Assembly: GCF_029233945.1 (NCBI RefSeq)
Contig: NZ_JARGOQ010000010.1
Span: 5,943-69,942 of the forward strand
Direction of reading: 5' to 3'
From: Sneathiella sp.
GTDB lineage: Bacteria; Pseudomonadota; Alphaproteobacteria; Sneathiellales; Sneathiellaceae
DNA length: 64,000 nucleotides
Shown: piece by piece, positions 1 through 8,646 of the stretch
Position numbering within the stretch: position 1 is the stretch's first letter
Layout: each line of letters begins with the position of its first letter
The notes under the pieces: generated by a model
The model's input: only the letters and a program-made list of their open reading frames with translations
Told to the model about the DNA's origin: nothing
Databases searched by the model: none
Position numbers and translations under genes: made by a program

Positions 1-106
1 GCTGACAGCAAAAGCCAATCCTTTGGATTATTTAGTTTCGTTGAGTAGCAAATAGGCTCTCCAAAAGGAGGCTATTGCGCGCCGGACACAGCCGAAAGAA
101 ATTATA

Positions 107-134
107 TTGCAGTTGTCATGCTATCGATTACAAT
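107..134 (+). promoter_or_regulatory. Putative enuR promoter (leaderless transcript)
   Basis: TTGCAG (107-112) and TACAAT (129-134) are separated by 16 bases and resemble sigma-70 -35 and -10 boxes. Transcription would begin near base 141, which is the A of the ATG preferred for enuR, so the message would have no leader. The match is by eye only. The alternative TTG start at 75 has a good AAGGAG at 65-70 but lies upstream of this promoter. Confidence 0.35.
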
Positions 135-147
135 TGTTGCATGACAA
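113..147. promoter_or_regulatory. Inverted repeat, likely EnuR operator at its own promoter
   Basis: TTGTCATGC (113-121) is repeated exactly in inverse as GCATGACAA (139-147), with the palindrome ACAATTGT (130-137) inside the spacer. The element covers the putative -10 box and the ATG of enuR, as expected for autorepression. Parts of it (TTGnCATGC and ATTACAATTG) recur at 1555-1573 upstream of uehA. Binding by EnuR is inferred. Confidence 0.5.
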
Positions 148-1532
148 AATGGATCCCCAAGCGTGAAACACTCGAACGCCCCCTCCATATTGGTATTGCA
201 AATCTCCTCAGGGACGCCATCTCTGACGGGCAGCTGGCTGTTGGGGAACGTCTCCCGCCGCACAGAACACTGGCCGATATTTTACGCGTCAGTGTTCATA
301 CCGTCAGCAAGGCTTATGATGAGCTCACGCGCGCCGGGCTAATTGGTGGTCAGGTCGGGCGCGGGACATTCGTTCTGGATCCCGCACGAACCTCCCGCCA
401 ACCATTTCTGATGGAGCGAACCGACCAAGGGCTGATTGATCTTTCAATTGCCCGGCCGCTGTATGACAATATTCATGTCAACAAGATGCAATCCGCACTG
501 GCGGAGATGTCCGAGGGGATAAACCCGGATACTTATCTGGCCTGCCGACCCAACATCGGATTAGAAGAACATCGTCATGCAGGCGTGAAGTGGCTGTCGA
601 AGTGCGGGCTGGAAACCTCAGCAGGAAATGTTGTCATGACCAATGGCGTCTGCCACGGCATGGCGACGGCTCTCTCCTCGGTTGCCCGTCATGGCGATGT
701 TATCGTGACAGACACCATTGCCCATCATCTTATTATCTCTCTTTGCGCCTATCTCGGCCTGCGCCTGCAGGGTCTCCGGATGGATGAGGAAGGAGTATTG
801 CCGGATGCATTTGAAGAAGCCTGCAAACAACAGGATGTGAAAGTTTTCTTTACGGTTCCGACCCTTGCCAGCCCGTCCGTCAGTTTAATGTCGATGGAAA
901 GGCGAGAGAGACTCATTCGAATCGCACGACAATATGATATTCTGATTATCGAAGATGATGTTCTCGGCCCCCTGCCAGAAATCCGCCCAACTCCGATATC
1001 TGCGCTCGCCCCCGAACGGTCAATTTATCTTACCTCTTTTACAAAATGCGTAATGCCGGGCCTTAGAACAGGATATCTGGTTGCGCCAGAAGCCTTGCTG
1101 CCCTCGATTATTGGAAGGCTGATTGTGTTCAGCTGGATGGCCACTCCCTTTATCTCGGAACTCGCAAGTCGCTGGATTGAGGATGGCACGGCAGACGAAC
1201 TGGTGCTTTGGCAGCGCGAGAAACTTGCCGAACGTCATGAAATCGCGGCTGAAGAACTGACCGAATTTACCTGGGTCGGCCATCCGGCTGCCCTGCATTT
1301 CTGGCTTCCGCTACCTGAGCAATGGACATCACATAACATGGTGGAGCATGCGAAAGCTCTCGGTGTTGCCGTGGCCCCACCGCAACCTTTCATGACGGCG
1401 CAGTGCGAACCCTTGAATGCGGTCCGGATCGCCGTTGGTGGCGTAGCCCGTACGGAAAGGTTTCAACAAGGGCTCGGCCTTATCAAAAGCCTGTTGAAAC
1501 GATCTCCCGAACCCTTACCACAACTTCTATAA
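141..1532 (+). CDS. enuR: MocR/GntR-family transcriptional regulator of ectoine catabolism (EnuR)
   Basis: This 463-residue protein has an N-terminal GntR-type winged helix (about residues 10-80; the motif VSVHTVSKAYDEL is typical) and a C-terminal class I aminotransferase-like domain that binds PLP. The Schiff-base lysine lies in SFTKCVMPG and is residue 302 when translation starts at ATG 141. I recall the same number for Ruegeria pomeroyi EnuR, and that favours this start over the TTG at 75. EnuR proteins repress ectoine import and catabolic genes and respond to ectoine breakdown products through PLP. It heads the uehABC-usp-eut cluster in the Ruegeria order. The operator-like repeat overlapping its start suggests autoregulation. 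Confidence 0.88.
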   Translation: MTKWIPKRETLERPLHIGIANLLRDAISDGQLAVGERLPPHRTLADILRVSVHTVSKAYDELTRAGLIGGQVGRGTFVLDPARTSRQPFLMERTDQGLIDLSIARPLYDNIHVNKMQSALAEMSEGINPDTYLACRPNIGLEEHRHAGVKWLSKCGLETSAGNVVMTNGVCHGMATALSSVARHGDVIVTDTIAHHLIISLCAYLGLRLQGLRMDEEGVLPDAFEEACKQQDVKVFFTVPTLASPSVSLMSMERRERLIRIARQYDILIIEDDVLGPLPEIRPTPISALAPERSIYLTSFTKCVMPGLRTGYLVAPEALLPSIIGRLIVFSWMATPFISELASRWIEDGTADELVLWQREKLAERHEIAAEELTEFTWVGHPAALHFWLPLPEQWTSHNMVEHAKALGVAVAPPQPFMTAQCEPLNAVRIAVGGVARTERFQQGLGLIKSLLKRSPEPLPQLL

Positions 1533-1573
1533 TTGTACTGCGTCAATATAATATTTGACATGCATTACAATTG
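1531..1573. promoter_or_regulatory. Likely EnuR operator/promoter region upstream of uehA
   Basis: AATTGTA (1531-1537) and TACAATT (1566-1572) form an inverted repeat. TTGACATGC (1555-1563) followed by ATTACAATTG (1564-1573) repeats the elements found over the enuR start. TTGACA is also a perfect -35 hexamer, though no convincing -10 box follows at normal spacing. The uehA start is 200 bases downstream, leaving a long leader in which I see no other signal. Confidence 0.45.
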
Positions 1574-1773
1574 GAGGCCAGACTTTCGGTTGAAAAATTC
1601 AGGCGGGTTGTTTTTCGCCAAATTCTGACTCCAGCAGTATTTTCGGGCATGCATTCACAGGAAGAGCCAGTATTGCTTTTACGGACCGTGAGGTGTTTCA
1701 GGATTATGGGGCCTTCGTGCCAGGAAGATAAACGCGTCAATAATTACCAAAATCCAACAGGAGGTAGATACCA

Positions 1774-2790
1774 ATGACTTTGAAGAAACGCGGCTTGATT
1801 AGCGGCTTAACAGCAGTGGCGACAATTGCAGCCGGACTGAGCGCTGCAAGTGCGGATACCTGGAAATATGCATTTGAGGAATCCTTGACCGAAGTCCAGG
1901 GGGTTTATGCTACAAAATTCAAGGAAGAGATTGAGAAAAACTCTGATCACGAAATCCAGCTGTTTCCTTATGGCACATTAGGCGAGTCAGCCGATCTGAT
2001 GGAGCAGACACAGGCAGGCATCCTGCAATTCGTTGACCAGTCTCCCGGATTTACTGGCGCGCTGATCCCCGAAGCACAGGTCTTTTTTGTCCCCTACCTG
2101 CTGCCGACAGATCAGGAGCATCTGGCCCGCTTCTTCCGGGAAAGCAAGGCTATTAACAAGGATTTCAAAGGGCTTTACGCGAACCAAGGGCTTGAACTCC
2201 TTCAAATGTTCCCTGAAGGCGAAGTAGCCATGACGACCAAAGAGCCCGTCAACAGCTGCGCGGATCTGGATGAAGTTAAATTCCGCGTCATGACGAACCC
2301 TCTTCTGGTAGAAGCTTATAAAGCGTTCGGCGCGACACCAACGCCTTTGCCTTGGGGAGAAGTGTACGGAAGCCTGCAAACCAATATCATTCAGGGCCAG
2401 GAAAACCCGACTTTCTATCTGTATTCAACCAAGCTGTATGAAGTGACTGATTACATCACCTATACAGGCCACAGCAATTTTACGACTGCGGTTATGGCCA
2501 ACAAGGAATTCTTTGATGGTCTTGGCGATGCCGACAAGAAGATTGTTCAGGATGCCGCCAAAGCAGCTTATGAACATATTGTTGTTTATCAGGAAGGTCT
2601 GGCTCAGGAGGAACTGAAAAAAATCAAGGAATCCAAGCCAAGCATGACAGTTACCGTCCTCTCCGAGGAGCAGCGCGCCTGCTTTAAGGAAGCAGCAGGA
2701 GACGTTGAGGCCAAATTCATCGAAATGACCGGTGATAGCGGCACGGCAATCCTTAAACAGTTCAAGGCAGATCTTGCGGCCACAAAATAG
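1774..2790 (+). CDS. uehA: TRAP transporter substrate-binding protein, ectoine/hydroxyectoine (UehA)
   Basis: This is a 338-residue DctP-family periplasmic binding protein. It has a Sec signal peptide (about residues 1-27, ending SAASA before DTW), the DctP core, the conserved arginine in FRVMTNPL and the QGQENP segment that normally shape the ligand pocket. AGGAGG at 1760 precedes the ATG. Ectoine specificity is inferred from the surrounding cluster (enuR before it, eut/doe genes after it), which matches UehABC of Ruegeria. It delivers the compatible solute to UehBC in the inner membrane. Confidence 0.88.
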   Translation: MTLKKRGLISGLTAVATIAAGLSAASADTWKYAFEESLTEVQGVYATKFKEEIEKNSDHEIQLFPYGTLGESADLMEQTQAGILQFVDQSPGFTGALIPEAQVFFVPYLLPTDQEHLARFFRESKAINKDFKGLYANQGLELLQMFPEGEVAMTTKEPVNSCADLDEVKFRVMTNPLLVEAYKAFGATPTPLPWGEVYGSLQTNIIQGQENPTFYLYSTKLYEVTDYITYTGHSNFTTAVMANKEFFDGLGDADKKIVQDAAKAAYEHIVVYQEGLAQEELKKIKESKPSMTVTVLSEEQRACFKEAAGDVEAKFIEMTGDSGTAILKQFKADLAATK

Positions 2791-2802
2791 GGCTGTACAT
2801 CC

Positions 2803-2844
2803 AAAAATACCGGGCGATCCAAAATGAAATTGCCCGGTATTTTT
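2803..2844 (+). terminator. Hairpin between uehA and uehB (attenuator or mRNA-stabilising)
   Basis: AAAAATACCGGGC (2803-2815) pairs perfectly with GCCCGGTATTTTT (2832-2844) around a 16-base loop, and the second arm ends in a T run. It has the form of an intrinsic terminator but sits inside the operon. It probably allows partial read-through, or protects the uehA message, so that binding protein exceeds permease. A similar hairpin occurs in the other two TRAP operons here. Confidence 0.7.
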
Positions 2845-2885
2845 CCCTCTAGAATTTTGGATTTGGACGATACAGGGGATGCCTC

Positions 2886-3452
2886 GTGACAGATAAAGCT
2901 CACAAATCAATGCTACCCGGTTTCCTGGGTCAGATCGATACTCTGATCGGTCGGGTGGAAGCCGTCATCCTCGCAGCCGGTGTATTATTGATGGGCCTGA
3001 ATACAGTGGGCAATGTCATTGGCCGTTTCATCTTCCAATACAGCTTCTTCTTCACCGAAGAGATAAACAGAATTCTTATTATCATGATCACCTTTGCGGG
3101 CATCGGTTATGCCGCGCGGCACGGGCGGCATATCAGGATGTCAGCGATCTATGACGCCCTGCCCATTCGAACGCGCAAAGTCATGATGATCCTCATTACC
3201 ATAATCACCGCGTTGACGATGTTTGCCCTGTGTTACTTCTCAATCGGCTATATCATGAAAGTTGCAAACTCCGGACGTGTACTACCTGCCCTTCAGATAC
3301 CGGTTTATCTGATTTTTCTTTGGGTACCCGTCGGTTTCGCCGTCACCGGAATCCAGTATGCGCTCACAACGGTCAAAAATATTCTCGAAAAAGACGTCTA
3401 CCTCTCCACCAGCATGCTGGAAGGTTATGACGACGACGAGATCGAAGTTTAG
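2886..3452 (+). CDS. uehB: TRAP transporter small permease subunit (UehB, DctQ family)
   Basis: This is a 188-residue integral membrane protein of the DctQ family with four hydrophobic segments (about 25-45, 60-80, 100-125 and 140-165) and the typical FFTEEINR stretch between helices 1 and 2. It begins with GTG; the ATG seven bases upstream is out of frame and closes at once. It partners with the large subunit encoded 9 bases downstream to form the sodium-coupled permease. Confidence 0.85.
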   Translation: MTDKAHKSMLPGFLGQIDTLIGRVEAVILAAGVLLMGLNTVGNVIGRFIFQYSFFFTEEINRILIIMITFAGIGYAARHGRHIRMSAIYDALPIRTRKVMMILITIITALTMFALCYFSIGYIMKVANSGRVLPALQIPVYLIFLWVPVGFAVTGIQYALTTVKNILEKDVYLSTSMLEGYDDDEIEV

Positions 3453-3461
3453 GAGGGTCGG

Positions 3462-4745
3462 ATGGCAATCAAAATAACAGCAATCATGATCGTCCTGCTA
3501 CTCGCGGGCCTGCCCATGATGATCCCGCTCCTGCTCGGCGCTTTTTATGGCTTTTATGAGCTTTTCAATGGCTTCTCGAAAATGGACTTCATGGTCCAGC
3601 AGATGCTCGCTGGCATACGCCCCGCGTCATTAATAGCAGTCCCGATGTTCATTCTCGCCGCTGAAATCATGACCCGGGGCCAGTCCGCGAACCGTCTTAT
3701 TGATATGGTGATGAAGTTTATCGGCCATGTCAGGGGCGGTCTCGCCGTCAGCACGGCCGCGGCCTGTACTCTTTTCGGTGCGGTATCCGGTTCCACCCAG
3801 GCCACTGTCGTCGCCGTGGGTTCGCCATTGCGCCCTCGTATGCTGAAGGCGGGATACAAGGATTCATTTATCCTCGCCCTGATCATCAATGCCAGTGATA
3901 TTGCCTTCCTCATTCCGCCCAGCATTGGCATGATTATTTATGGCGTAATTTCCAGCACGTCCATTTCAGAATTGTTCATCGCCGGTGTTGGCCCCGGCCT
4001 TCTGTTAATGGTCCTCTTTTCCGCTTACAGTATGATCTATGCGACCATTAACAAGGTGCCGACTGAACCGAAAGCAACCTGGTCCGAACGGTTGGGCGCC
4101 GCCCGAAGAGCTATCTGGCCACTCGGTTTCCCGGTCATAATTATTGGCGGTATTTATGGTGGCATTTTTAGCCCGACAGAAGCGGCAGCGGCCTGTGTAT
4201 TCTATGCCCTGATTCTGGAAATTGTCATTTTCAAGTCCCTGAAACTCACAGATATTTACCAGATCGCCAAATCCACAGGACTGATTACGGCCGTCGTCTT
4301 TATCCTGGTTGGCGCCGGAGCCGCCTTTTCATGGGTCATCTCCTTCGCCCAGATCCCGCAGGAAATTCTGGGGGCGATTGGTATTACCGAGATGGGCCCG
4401 AAAGGGGTTCTGGGCGTCATTTCTGTCTCCTTCTTCATCGGATGTATGTTTGTTGATCCGATCGTCGTGATCTTGGTTCTCGTGCCCATTTTTGCGCCGG
4501 TGGTCGAGGCCGTCGCTTTGGATCCGGTTCTGGTGGGAACGATTATCACGCTGCAGGTTGCCATTGGCTCGGCTACGCCGCCCTTTGGATGTGATATTTT
4601 CACGGCAATTGCCGTCTTTAAAAGGCCATATGCAGATGTTGTAAGGGGGATTTTCCCGTTTACGATCATTCTTGCGGCTGTGTCGGTCGCTCTCATCTTT
4701 TTCCCGCAGATTGCCCTGTTTGCCCGCGATCTGGCCTTTCGTTGA
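3462..4745 (+). CDS. uehC: TRAP transporter large permease subunit (UehC, DctM family)
   Basis: This 427-residue, roughly 12-helix DctM protein carries the family hallmarks AGPRP-like turns, IPPSIGMIIYGV and SPTEAAA. GGAGGG precedes the ATG. Together with UehB it forms the inner-membrane channel that takes ectoine or hydroxyectoine from UehA using a sodium gradient. Length and topology are normal for DctM. Confidence 0.88.
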   Translation: MAIKITAIMIVLLLAGLPMMIPLLLGAFYGFYELFNGFSKMDFMVQQMLAGIRPASLIAVPMFILAAEIMTRGQSANRLIDMVMKFIGHVRGGLAVSTAAACTLFGAVSGSTQATVVAVGSPLRPRMLKAGYKDSFILALIINASDIAFLIPPSIGMIIYGVISSTSISELFIAGVGPGLLLMVLFSAYSMIYATINKVPTEPKATWSERLGAARRAIWPLGFPVIIIGGIYGGIFSPTEAAAACVFYALILEIVIFKSLKLTDIYQIAKSTGLITAVVFILVGAGAAFSWVISFAQIPQEILGAIGITEMGPKGVLGVISVSFFIGCMFVDPIVVILVLVPIFAPVVEAVALDPVLVGTIITLQVAIGSATPPFGCDIFTAIAVFKRPYADVVRGIFPFTIILAAVSVALIFFPQIALFARDLAFR

Positions 4746-4762
4746 TGGGCAGGAGATAATAT

Positions 4763-5200
4763 ATGTTTAAAAAAATCCTGATCCCGATGGATGGTTCTGA
4801 GCCCTCCCAGAAAGCCCTGAAAACAGCTGTCAAAATGCAAGAGTCTTTTGACTGCGAACTCCTCATCCTGACTGTTTTCAGACATCATAGTCTTTTGGAA
4901 ACATCCATATCGATGGTCCGTTCGGAGGAACCCGAGGTTATGGATGATATTCTGCGGAAGCATGCATCCGATGTAGCGGAAAGTGCAAAAAAAGCGGCGC
5001 TGGATATGGGCGCCAAAGCAGTTCGGGCTTTTGTAAAGAACGGCCCGCCCGCCAGAACAATTGTCAATTTTTCAAAGGACAAGGATGTGGATCTCATTGT
5101 TCTGGGCAGCCGAGGACACGGAGATTTGGAAGGTTTCCTCCTCGGAAGCGTCTCCCACAAGGTAACAAGCCTCGCAAACTGTCCAGTGATGGTCGTTTAA
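4763..5200 (+). CDS. usp: Universal stress protein (UspA family), TRAP-associated
   Basis: This is a 145-residue UspA-fold protein with the ATP-binding signature GSRGHGDLEGFLLGSVS near its C-terminus. The start has AGGAGA upstream. In ectoine TRAP operons (TeaD of Halomonas, usp of Ruegeria) a Usp follows the permease genes and is known to bind ATP and modulate transport. It sits in exactly that position, 17 bases after uehC. A regulatory role for this copy is inferred. Confidence 0.85.
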   Translation: MFKKILIPMDGSEPSQKALKTAVKMQESFDCELLILTVFRHHSLLETSISMVRSEEPEVMDDILRKHASDVAESAKKAALDMGAKAVRAFVKNGPPARTIVNFSKDKDVDLIVLGSRGHGDLEGFLLGSVSHKVTSLANCPVMVV

Positions 5201-5259
5201 ACGCCTCGTCCGACTTGTAATATCGACCTCATCATATTTTTCAGGTGGGATAAAATTAA

Positions 5260-5433
5260 ATGGAATCTTCAACTCAATATTCCCGGATCTTTTCATCCGA
5301 GTTGGATGCATCTCCCGTCTCTAAAAGAACTGGCCTGATCGCTCTTGCTACTGATCACATACCAGAGCCGGATTTTACGCAGAAAAATTCCCGGTTATGG
5401 CCGACTGTTTCAAATTTTATTTACCCAGCATGA
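5260..5433 (+). pseudogene. eutA: Remnant of eutA (N-terminal end only)
   Basis: A 57-codon frame starts at ATG 5260 behind AGGTGGG and reads SKRTGLIALATDHIPEPDF near codons 21-39. This resembles the start of EutA, a member of the Asp/Glu racemase / arylmalonate decarboxylase superfamily (R-x-GLI-x-LATDH-type beginning). After about codon 40 the similarity stops and the frame closes at 5433, right on the Shine-Dalgarno of eutB. EutA is normally about 250 residues and lies at this point in the Ruegeria cluster (usp-eutA-eutB). I read this as a deletion of most of eutA. A real small protein cannot be excluded. Identification is from memory of the family. Confidence 0.6.
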
Positions 5434-5444
5434 AGGACCACGAG

Positions 5445-6458
5445 ATGGGTTCAATAAGTTTGGCAGCTATTGAAAAGGCGCGTCTCAGGATAGCTCCCTT
5501 TATCCGGCAAACGCCGATGGTATCCTCCCCGTCCCTGTCGGAACGGACGGGCGGAGATATTCATCTGAAGCTTGAGCAGCTCCAGATTACGGGAAGTTTC
5601 AAGTTGCGCGGCGCAACGAATGCTGTGTTGTCCTTGTCCGAGGATCAAAAGGCAAACGGTGTTGTCGGTGTCTCAACCGGCAACCACGGGCGCGGACTTG
5701 CCTATGCTGCCCATAACGCCGGTGTGAAATGCATCATCTGCATGTCTGAACTCGTGCCACAAAACAAAGTGGACGGCATCCGCTCGCATGGCGCAGAAGT
5801 CCGTATTATTGGGCGTTCGCAAGACGATGCGCAGGTGGAGGTGGATCGGCTGGTTACTGAAGAAGGGATGACCATGCTGCCGCCCTTTGACCATGAAGAT
5901 ATTATTGCGGGACAGGGAACGCTCGGTCTGGAACTGCAGGAACAGCTTCCGGATGTTGAAACCGTATTGGTGCCCTTGTCCGGTGGGGGCCTGATTTCTG
6001 GTGTTGCCCTTGCCCTGAAAGCCAAAAGCCCCGCGATCAGGATCATCGGTGTCTCTATGGGCCATGGTGCCACCATGCATGAAAGTCAACGGGCTGGCAA
6101 ACCCATTCTGGTAGAAGAATGCCCCACTCTCGCAGATTCACTGGGCGGTGGGATTGGTCTTAACAATCGCTACACATTCCAGATGGTGAAGGAACTTGTC
6201 GATGACATCGTGCTGGTAACAGAAACCGAAATTGCCGAGGCCATCCGCCATGCCTATTGGCAGGAAAAGCTGGTGATCGAAGGGTCCGGCAGCGTCGGCA
6301 TTGCCGCCTTGCTTGCCGGAAAGATTGAGACCCCTGGCACCTGCGTTAGCCTCATCAGTGGATGCAACATTGACATGAAATTGCATAAACGGCTTATCGA
6401 CGGAGAGAATGTCGACGTCGGTCGGGAACAGTTGGAAGCGGAAGCCCGACATGCCTGA
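5445..6458 (+). CDS. eutB: EutB, threonine-dehydratase-like PLP enzyme of hydroxyectoine use
   Basis: This 337-residue fold-type II PLP enzyme has its lysine in GSFKLRGATNA (about residue 51) and the phosphate-binding loop LSGGGLISG (about 180). The start was placed at ATG 5445 because AAGGA at 5433-5437 is well spaced, while the ATGs at 5397 and 5430 have no such site. EutB is implicated with EutA and EutC in converting hydroxyectoine to a form that enters ectoine breakdown; the exact step is not firmly settled. Its stop overlaps the eutC start by 8 bases. With eutA lost, its present role is uncertain. Ordinary serine/threonine dehydratase is the alternative. Confidence 0.82.
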   Translation: MGSISLAAIEKARLRIAPFIRQTPMVSSPSLSERTGGDIHLKLEQLQITGSFKLRGATNAVLSLSEDQKANGVVGVSTGNHGRGLAYAAHNAGVKCIICMSELVPQNKVDGIRSHGAEVRIIGRSQDDAQVEVDRLVTEEGMTMLPPFDHEDIIAGQGTLGLELQEQLPDVETVLVPLSGGGLISGVALALKAKSPAIRIIGVSMGHGATMHESQRAGKPILVEECPTLADSLGGGIGLNNRYTFQMVKELVDDIVLVTETEIAEAIRHAYWQEKLVIEGSGSVGIAALLAGKIETPGTCVSLISGCNIDMKLHKRLIDGENVDVGREQLEAEARHA

Positions 6459-7443
6459 AATTACCATTATGAGCGAAAAAGAACTAAGGCAGGTCGTTTC
6501 GCTGGACAAGGCTGCCGTTGACTGCATCGAAAATGCATTCCGGCTTCTCGCAACGAGGGATGTGGTAATGCCGCCCATCCTCAGCTTTCACGTCCCGGAT
6601 CATAACGGGGAAGTGGACGTCAAAACGGCTTATGTCCCGGGAATTGGCTCCTTCGCAATTAAAATGAGTCCCGGATTCTTTGATAATCCCAAACTGGGCC
6701 TGCCAAGCCTCAATGGATTAATGGTTCTTTTTTCCTCAAAGACGGGCATCGTCGAAGGCGTCCTGCTGGACAACGGGTATCTGACGGATGTGCGGACCGC
6801 GGCAGCTGGTGCAGTCGCTGCCAAGTGGTTATCCCGAAAGGATGCGAATGTCACTGGAATAATTGGCACTGGGACACAGGCCAAACTCCAGCTAAAAGCC
6901 CTCACCCTTGTTCGTGACCTCAAAAAAGCCGTTGTCTGGGGCCGGAATGGCGTGAAGGCACAGCAATATGCCAAAGAATGCAAAGAAGAACTCGGGATCG
7001 AAATCGAGGTCGCCAAAACCATTGATGCCCTGATGGACGAGAGCGATATCGTGGTGACGACAACGCCATCCCAAACCGCCCTGATTTCAGCGGCACAACT
7101 TCGACCCGGCCAACATATAACTGCCATGGGAACGGATGCCGACTACAAAACCGAGCTCGCGCCAGACGTTATCCCCACAGCCGATCTATATGTCTGCGAC
7201 AACCTTGCCCAATGCCGCAAGCAGGGTGAACTGCGCGCTGCCATCGCTGCTGGAACTGTAGGCGAATCTACTGATTTCCCGGAACTCGGCGGTATTATTG
7301 CAGGGCACCACAACGGCCGCCAGTCGGATGAAAGTATCACGATCTGCGATCTGACCGGTACAGGCGTTCAGGATACCGCCATTGCCACCTTAGCCCGAGA
7401 GCTAGCGCAGGACGCAGACATCGGCACCATTTTCAACAGCTAG
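6451..7443 (+). CDS. eutC: EutC, ornithine-cyclodeaminase/mu-crystallin family enzyme
   Basis: This 330-residue protein has the ornithine cyclodeaminase fold, with a nucleotide-binding GIIGTGTQAKLQ segment near residue 137 and the conserved LTDVRTAAAGA stretch before it. The start is ATG 6451, overlapping the end of eutB, which suggests translational coupling. EutC acts with EutB in hydroxyectoine metabolism in the Ruegeria-type pathway; the reaction is not well defined. Confidence 0.83.
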   Translation: MPEITIMSEKELRQVVSLDKAAVDCIENAFRLLATRDVVMPPILSFHVPDHNGEVDVKTAYVPGIGSFAIKMSPGFFDNPKLGLPSLNGLMVLFSSKTGIVEGVLLDNGYLTDVRTAAAGAVAAKWLSRKDANVTGIIGTGTQAKLQLKALTLVRDLKKAVVWGRNGVKAQQYAKECKEELGIEIEVAKTIDALMDESDIVVTTTPSQTALISAAQLRPGQHITAMGTDADYKTELAPDVIPTADLYVCDNLAQCRKQGELRAAIAAGTVGESTDFPELGGIIAGHHNGRQSDESITICDLTGTGVQDTAIATLARELAQDADIGTIFNS

Positions 7444-7460
7444 CAGGTTTGGAGAAAACT

Positions 7461-8642
7461 ATGTCTGGACTTGATCTACCCTTCGCTCTTTCAGAATATC
7501 AGCAGCGCATTGCAAAAGCGCGAGCTTCAATGGCCGAACATGGAATTGACCTCCTTATCGTCACCGACCCGTCCAACATGGCCTGGCTCACGGGCTATGA
7601 CGGCTGGTCCTTTTATGTCCATCAATGCGTTATCCTGTCGATGGACGGCGATCCACTTTGGTTTGGCCGCAAGCAAGACGCGAATGGTGCCGTGCGAACT
7701 ACTTTCCTGAGTGAGAACAATATCCTCTTTTATACGGATAACTATGTTCAATCCATAGTACGTCACCCTATGGATTATCTGAGCACAGTTTTGACTGATC
7801 GCGGTTTTGGAAATGTCGTTATCGGCGTCGAAATGGACAACTATTATTTTTCCGCCGCCGCCTATATGTCGTTGGTCAATCATCTTCCCAATGCCGAGTT
7901 CAAGAACACCACGGCATTGGTGAATTGGTGCCGCGCAGTAAAGTCGGAGCAGGAGTTAATCTATATGCGGCGAGCGGGCCGCATTGTCGAGGAGATGCAC
8001 AAATGCATTTTCGAAAAAATTGAACCCGGCCTTCCAAAAAATGAACTCGTGGCAGAAATTTATAATACAGGCATTCGCGGGGCGGATGGCTTCGGCGGAG
8101 ATTATCCGGCAATTGTTCCGCTCCTCCCGTCAGGCGCAGATGCGGCGGCGCCACACCTCACATGGGATGACAAACCCATGAAAGCGGGCGAAGGCACATT
8201 CTTCGAGATTGCGGGTTGTTATCGGCGCTATCATGCACCGCTATCCAGAACTATTTTTCTTGGAAAGCCATCGCAAACATTTATCGATGCGGATAAAGCG
8301 GTTCAGGAAGGCATGGAAGCCGGGCTGGAAAAAGCGCAGGCCGGTAATACATGTGAAGATATCGCGAGTGCCTTTTTTGCTGTGTTAAAAAAATACGGCA
8401 TTATCAAGGACAATCGGACCGGTTACCCCATCGGCTTGAGCTACCCACCGGATTGGGGCGAACGGACGATGAGTTTACGGCTTGGGGACAAAACAGTTCT
8501 CGAACCCGGCATGACCTTTCATTTCATGACAGGCCTCTGGATGGATGACTGGGGCATGGAAACAACGGAAAGCATTATCATTACTGATGGAGCGCCCGAT
8601 TTCCTTGCGTCCGTCCCCCGCCAACTCATGATCAAGGATTAA
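7461..8642 (+). CDS. doeA: Ectoine hydrolase DoeA/EutD (M24 peptidase family)
   Basis: This 393-residue cytoplasmic enzyme of the creatinase/prolidase fold has an N-terminal creatinase-like domain (about 15-145) and a C-terminal pita-bread domain (about 155-385). DoeA opens the ectoine ring to N-acetyl-diaminobutyrate. GGAG at 7451-7454 supports ATG 7461 rather than the upstream TTG. Its place between eutC and the deacetylase gene is the standard order and separates it from general Xaa-Pro peptidases. Confidence 0.87.
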   Translation: MSGLDLPFALSEYQQRIAKARASMAEHGIDLLIVTDPSNMAWLTGYDGWSFYVHQCVILSMDGDPLWFGRKQDANGAVRTTFLSENNILFYTDNYVQSIVRHPMDYLSTVLTDRGFGNVVIGVEMDNYYFSAAAYMSLVNHLPNAEFKNTTALVNWCRAVKSEQELIYMRRAGRIVEEMHKCIFEKIEPGLPKNELVAEIYNTGIRGADGFGGDYPAIVPLLPSGADAAAPHLTWDDKPMKAGEGTFFEIAGCYRRYHAPLSRTIFLGKPSQTFIDADKAVQEGMEAGLEKAQAGNTCEDIASAFFAVLKKYGIIKDNRTGYPIGLSYPPDWGERTMSLRLGDKTVLEPGMTFHFMTGLWMDDWGMETTESIIITDGAPDFLASVPRQLMIKD

Positions 8643-8646
8643 GCCT

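Noticed and set aside
1571-1777. 68-codon frame between enuR and uehA
   Set aside because: It has no ribosome site, overlaps the operator region and the uehA start, and its translation resembles no protein. It is more likely the uehA leader.
2803-2844. Operon end after uehA
   Set aside because: The hairpin looks like a terminator, but uehB and uehC follow closely on the same strand with no new promoter visible, so it is read as an internal attenuator.
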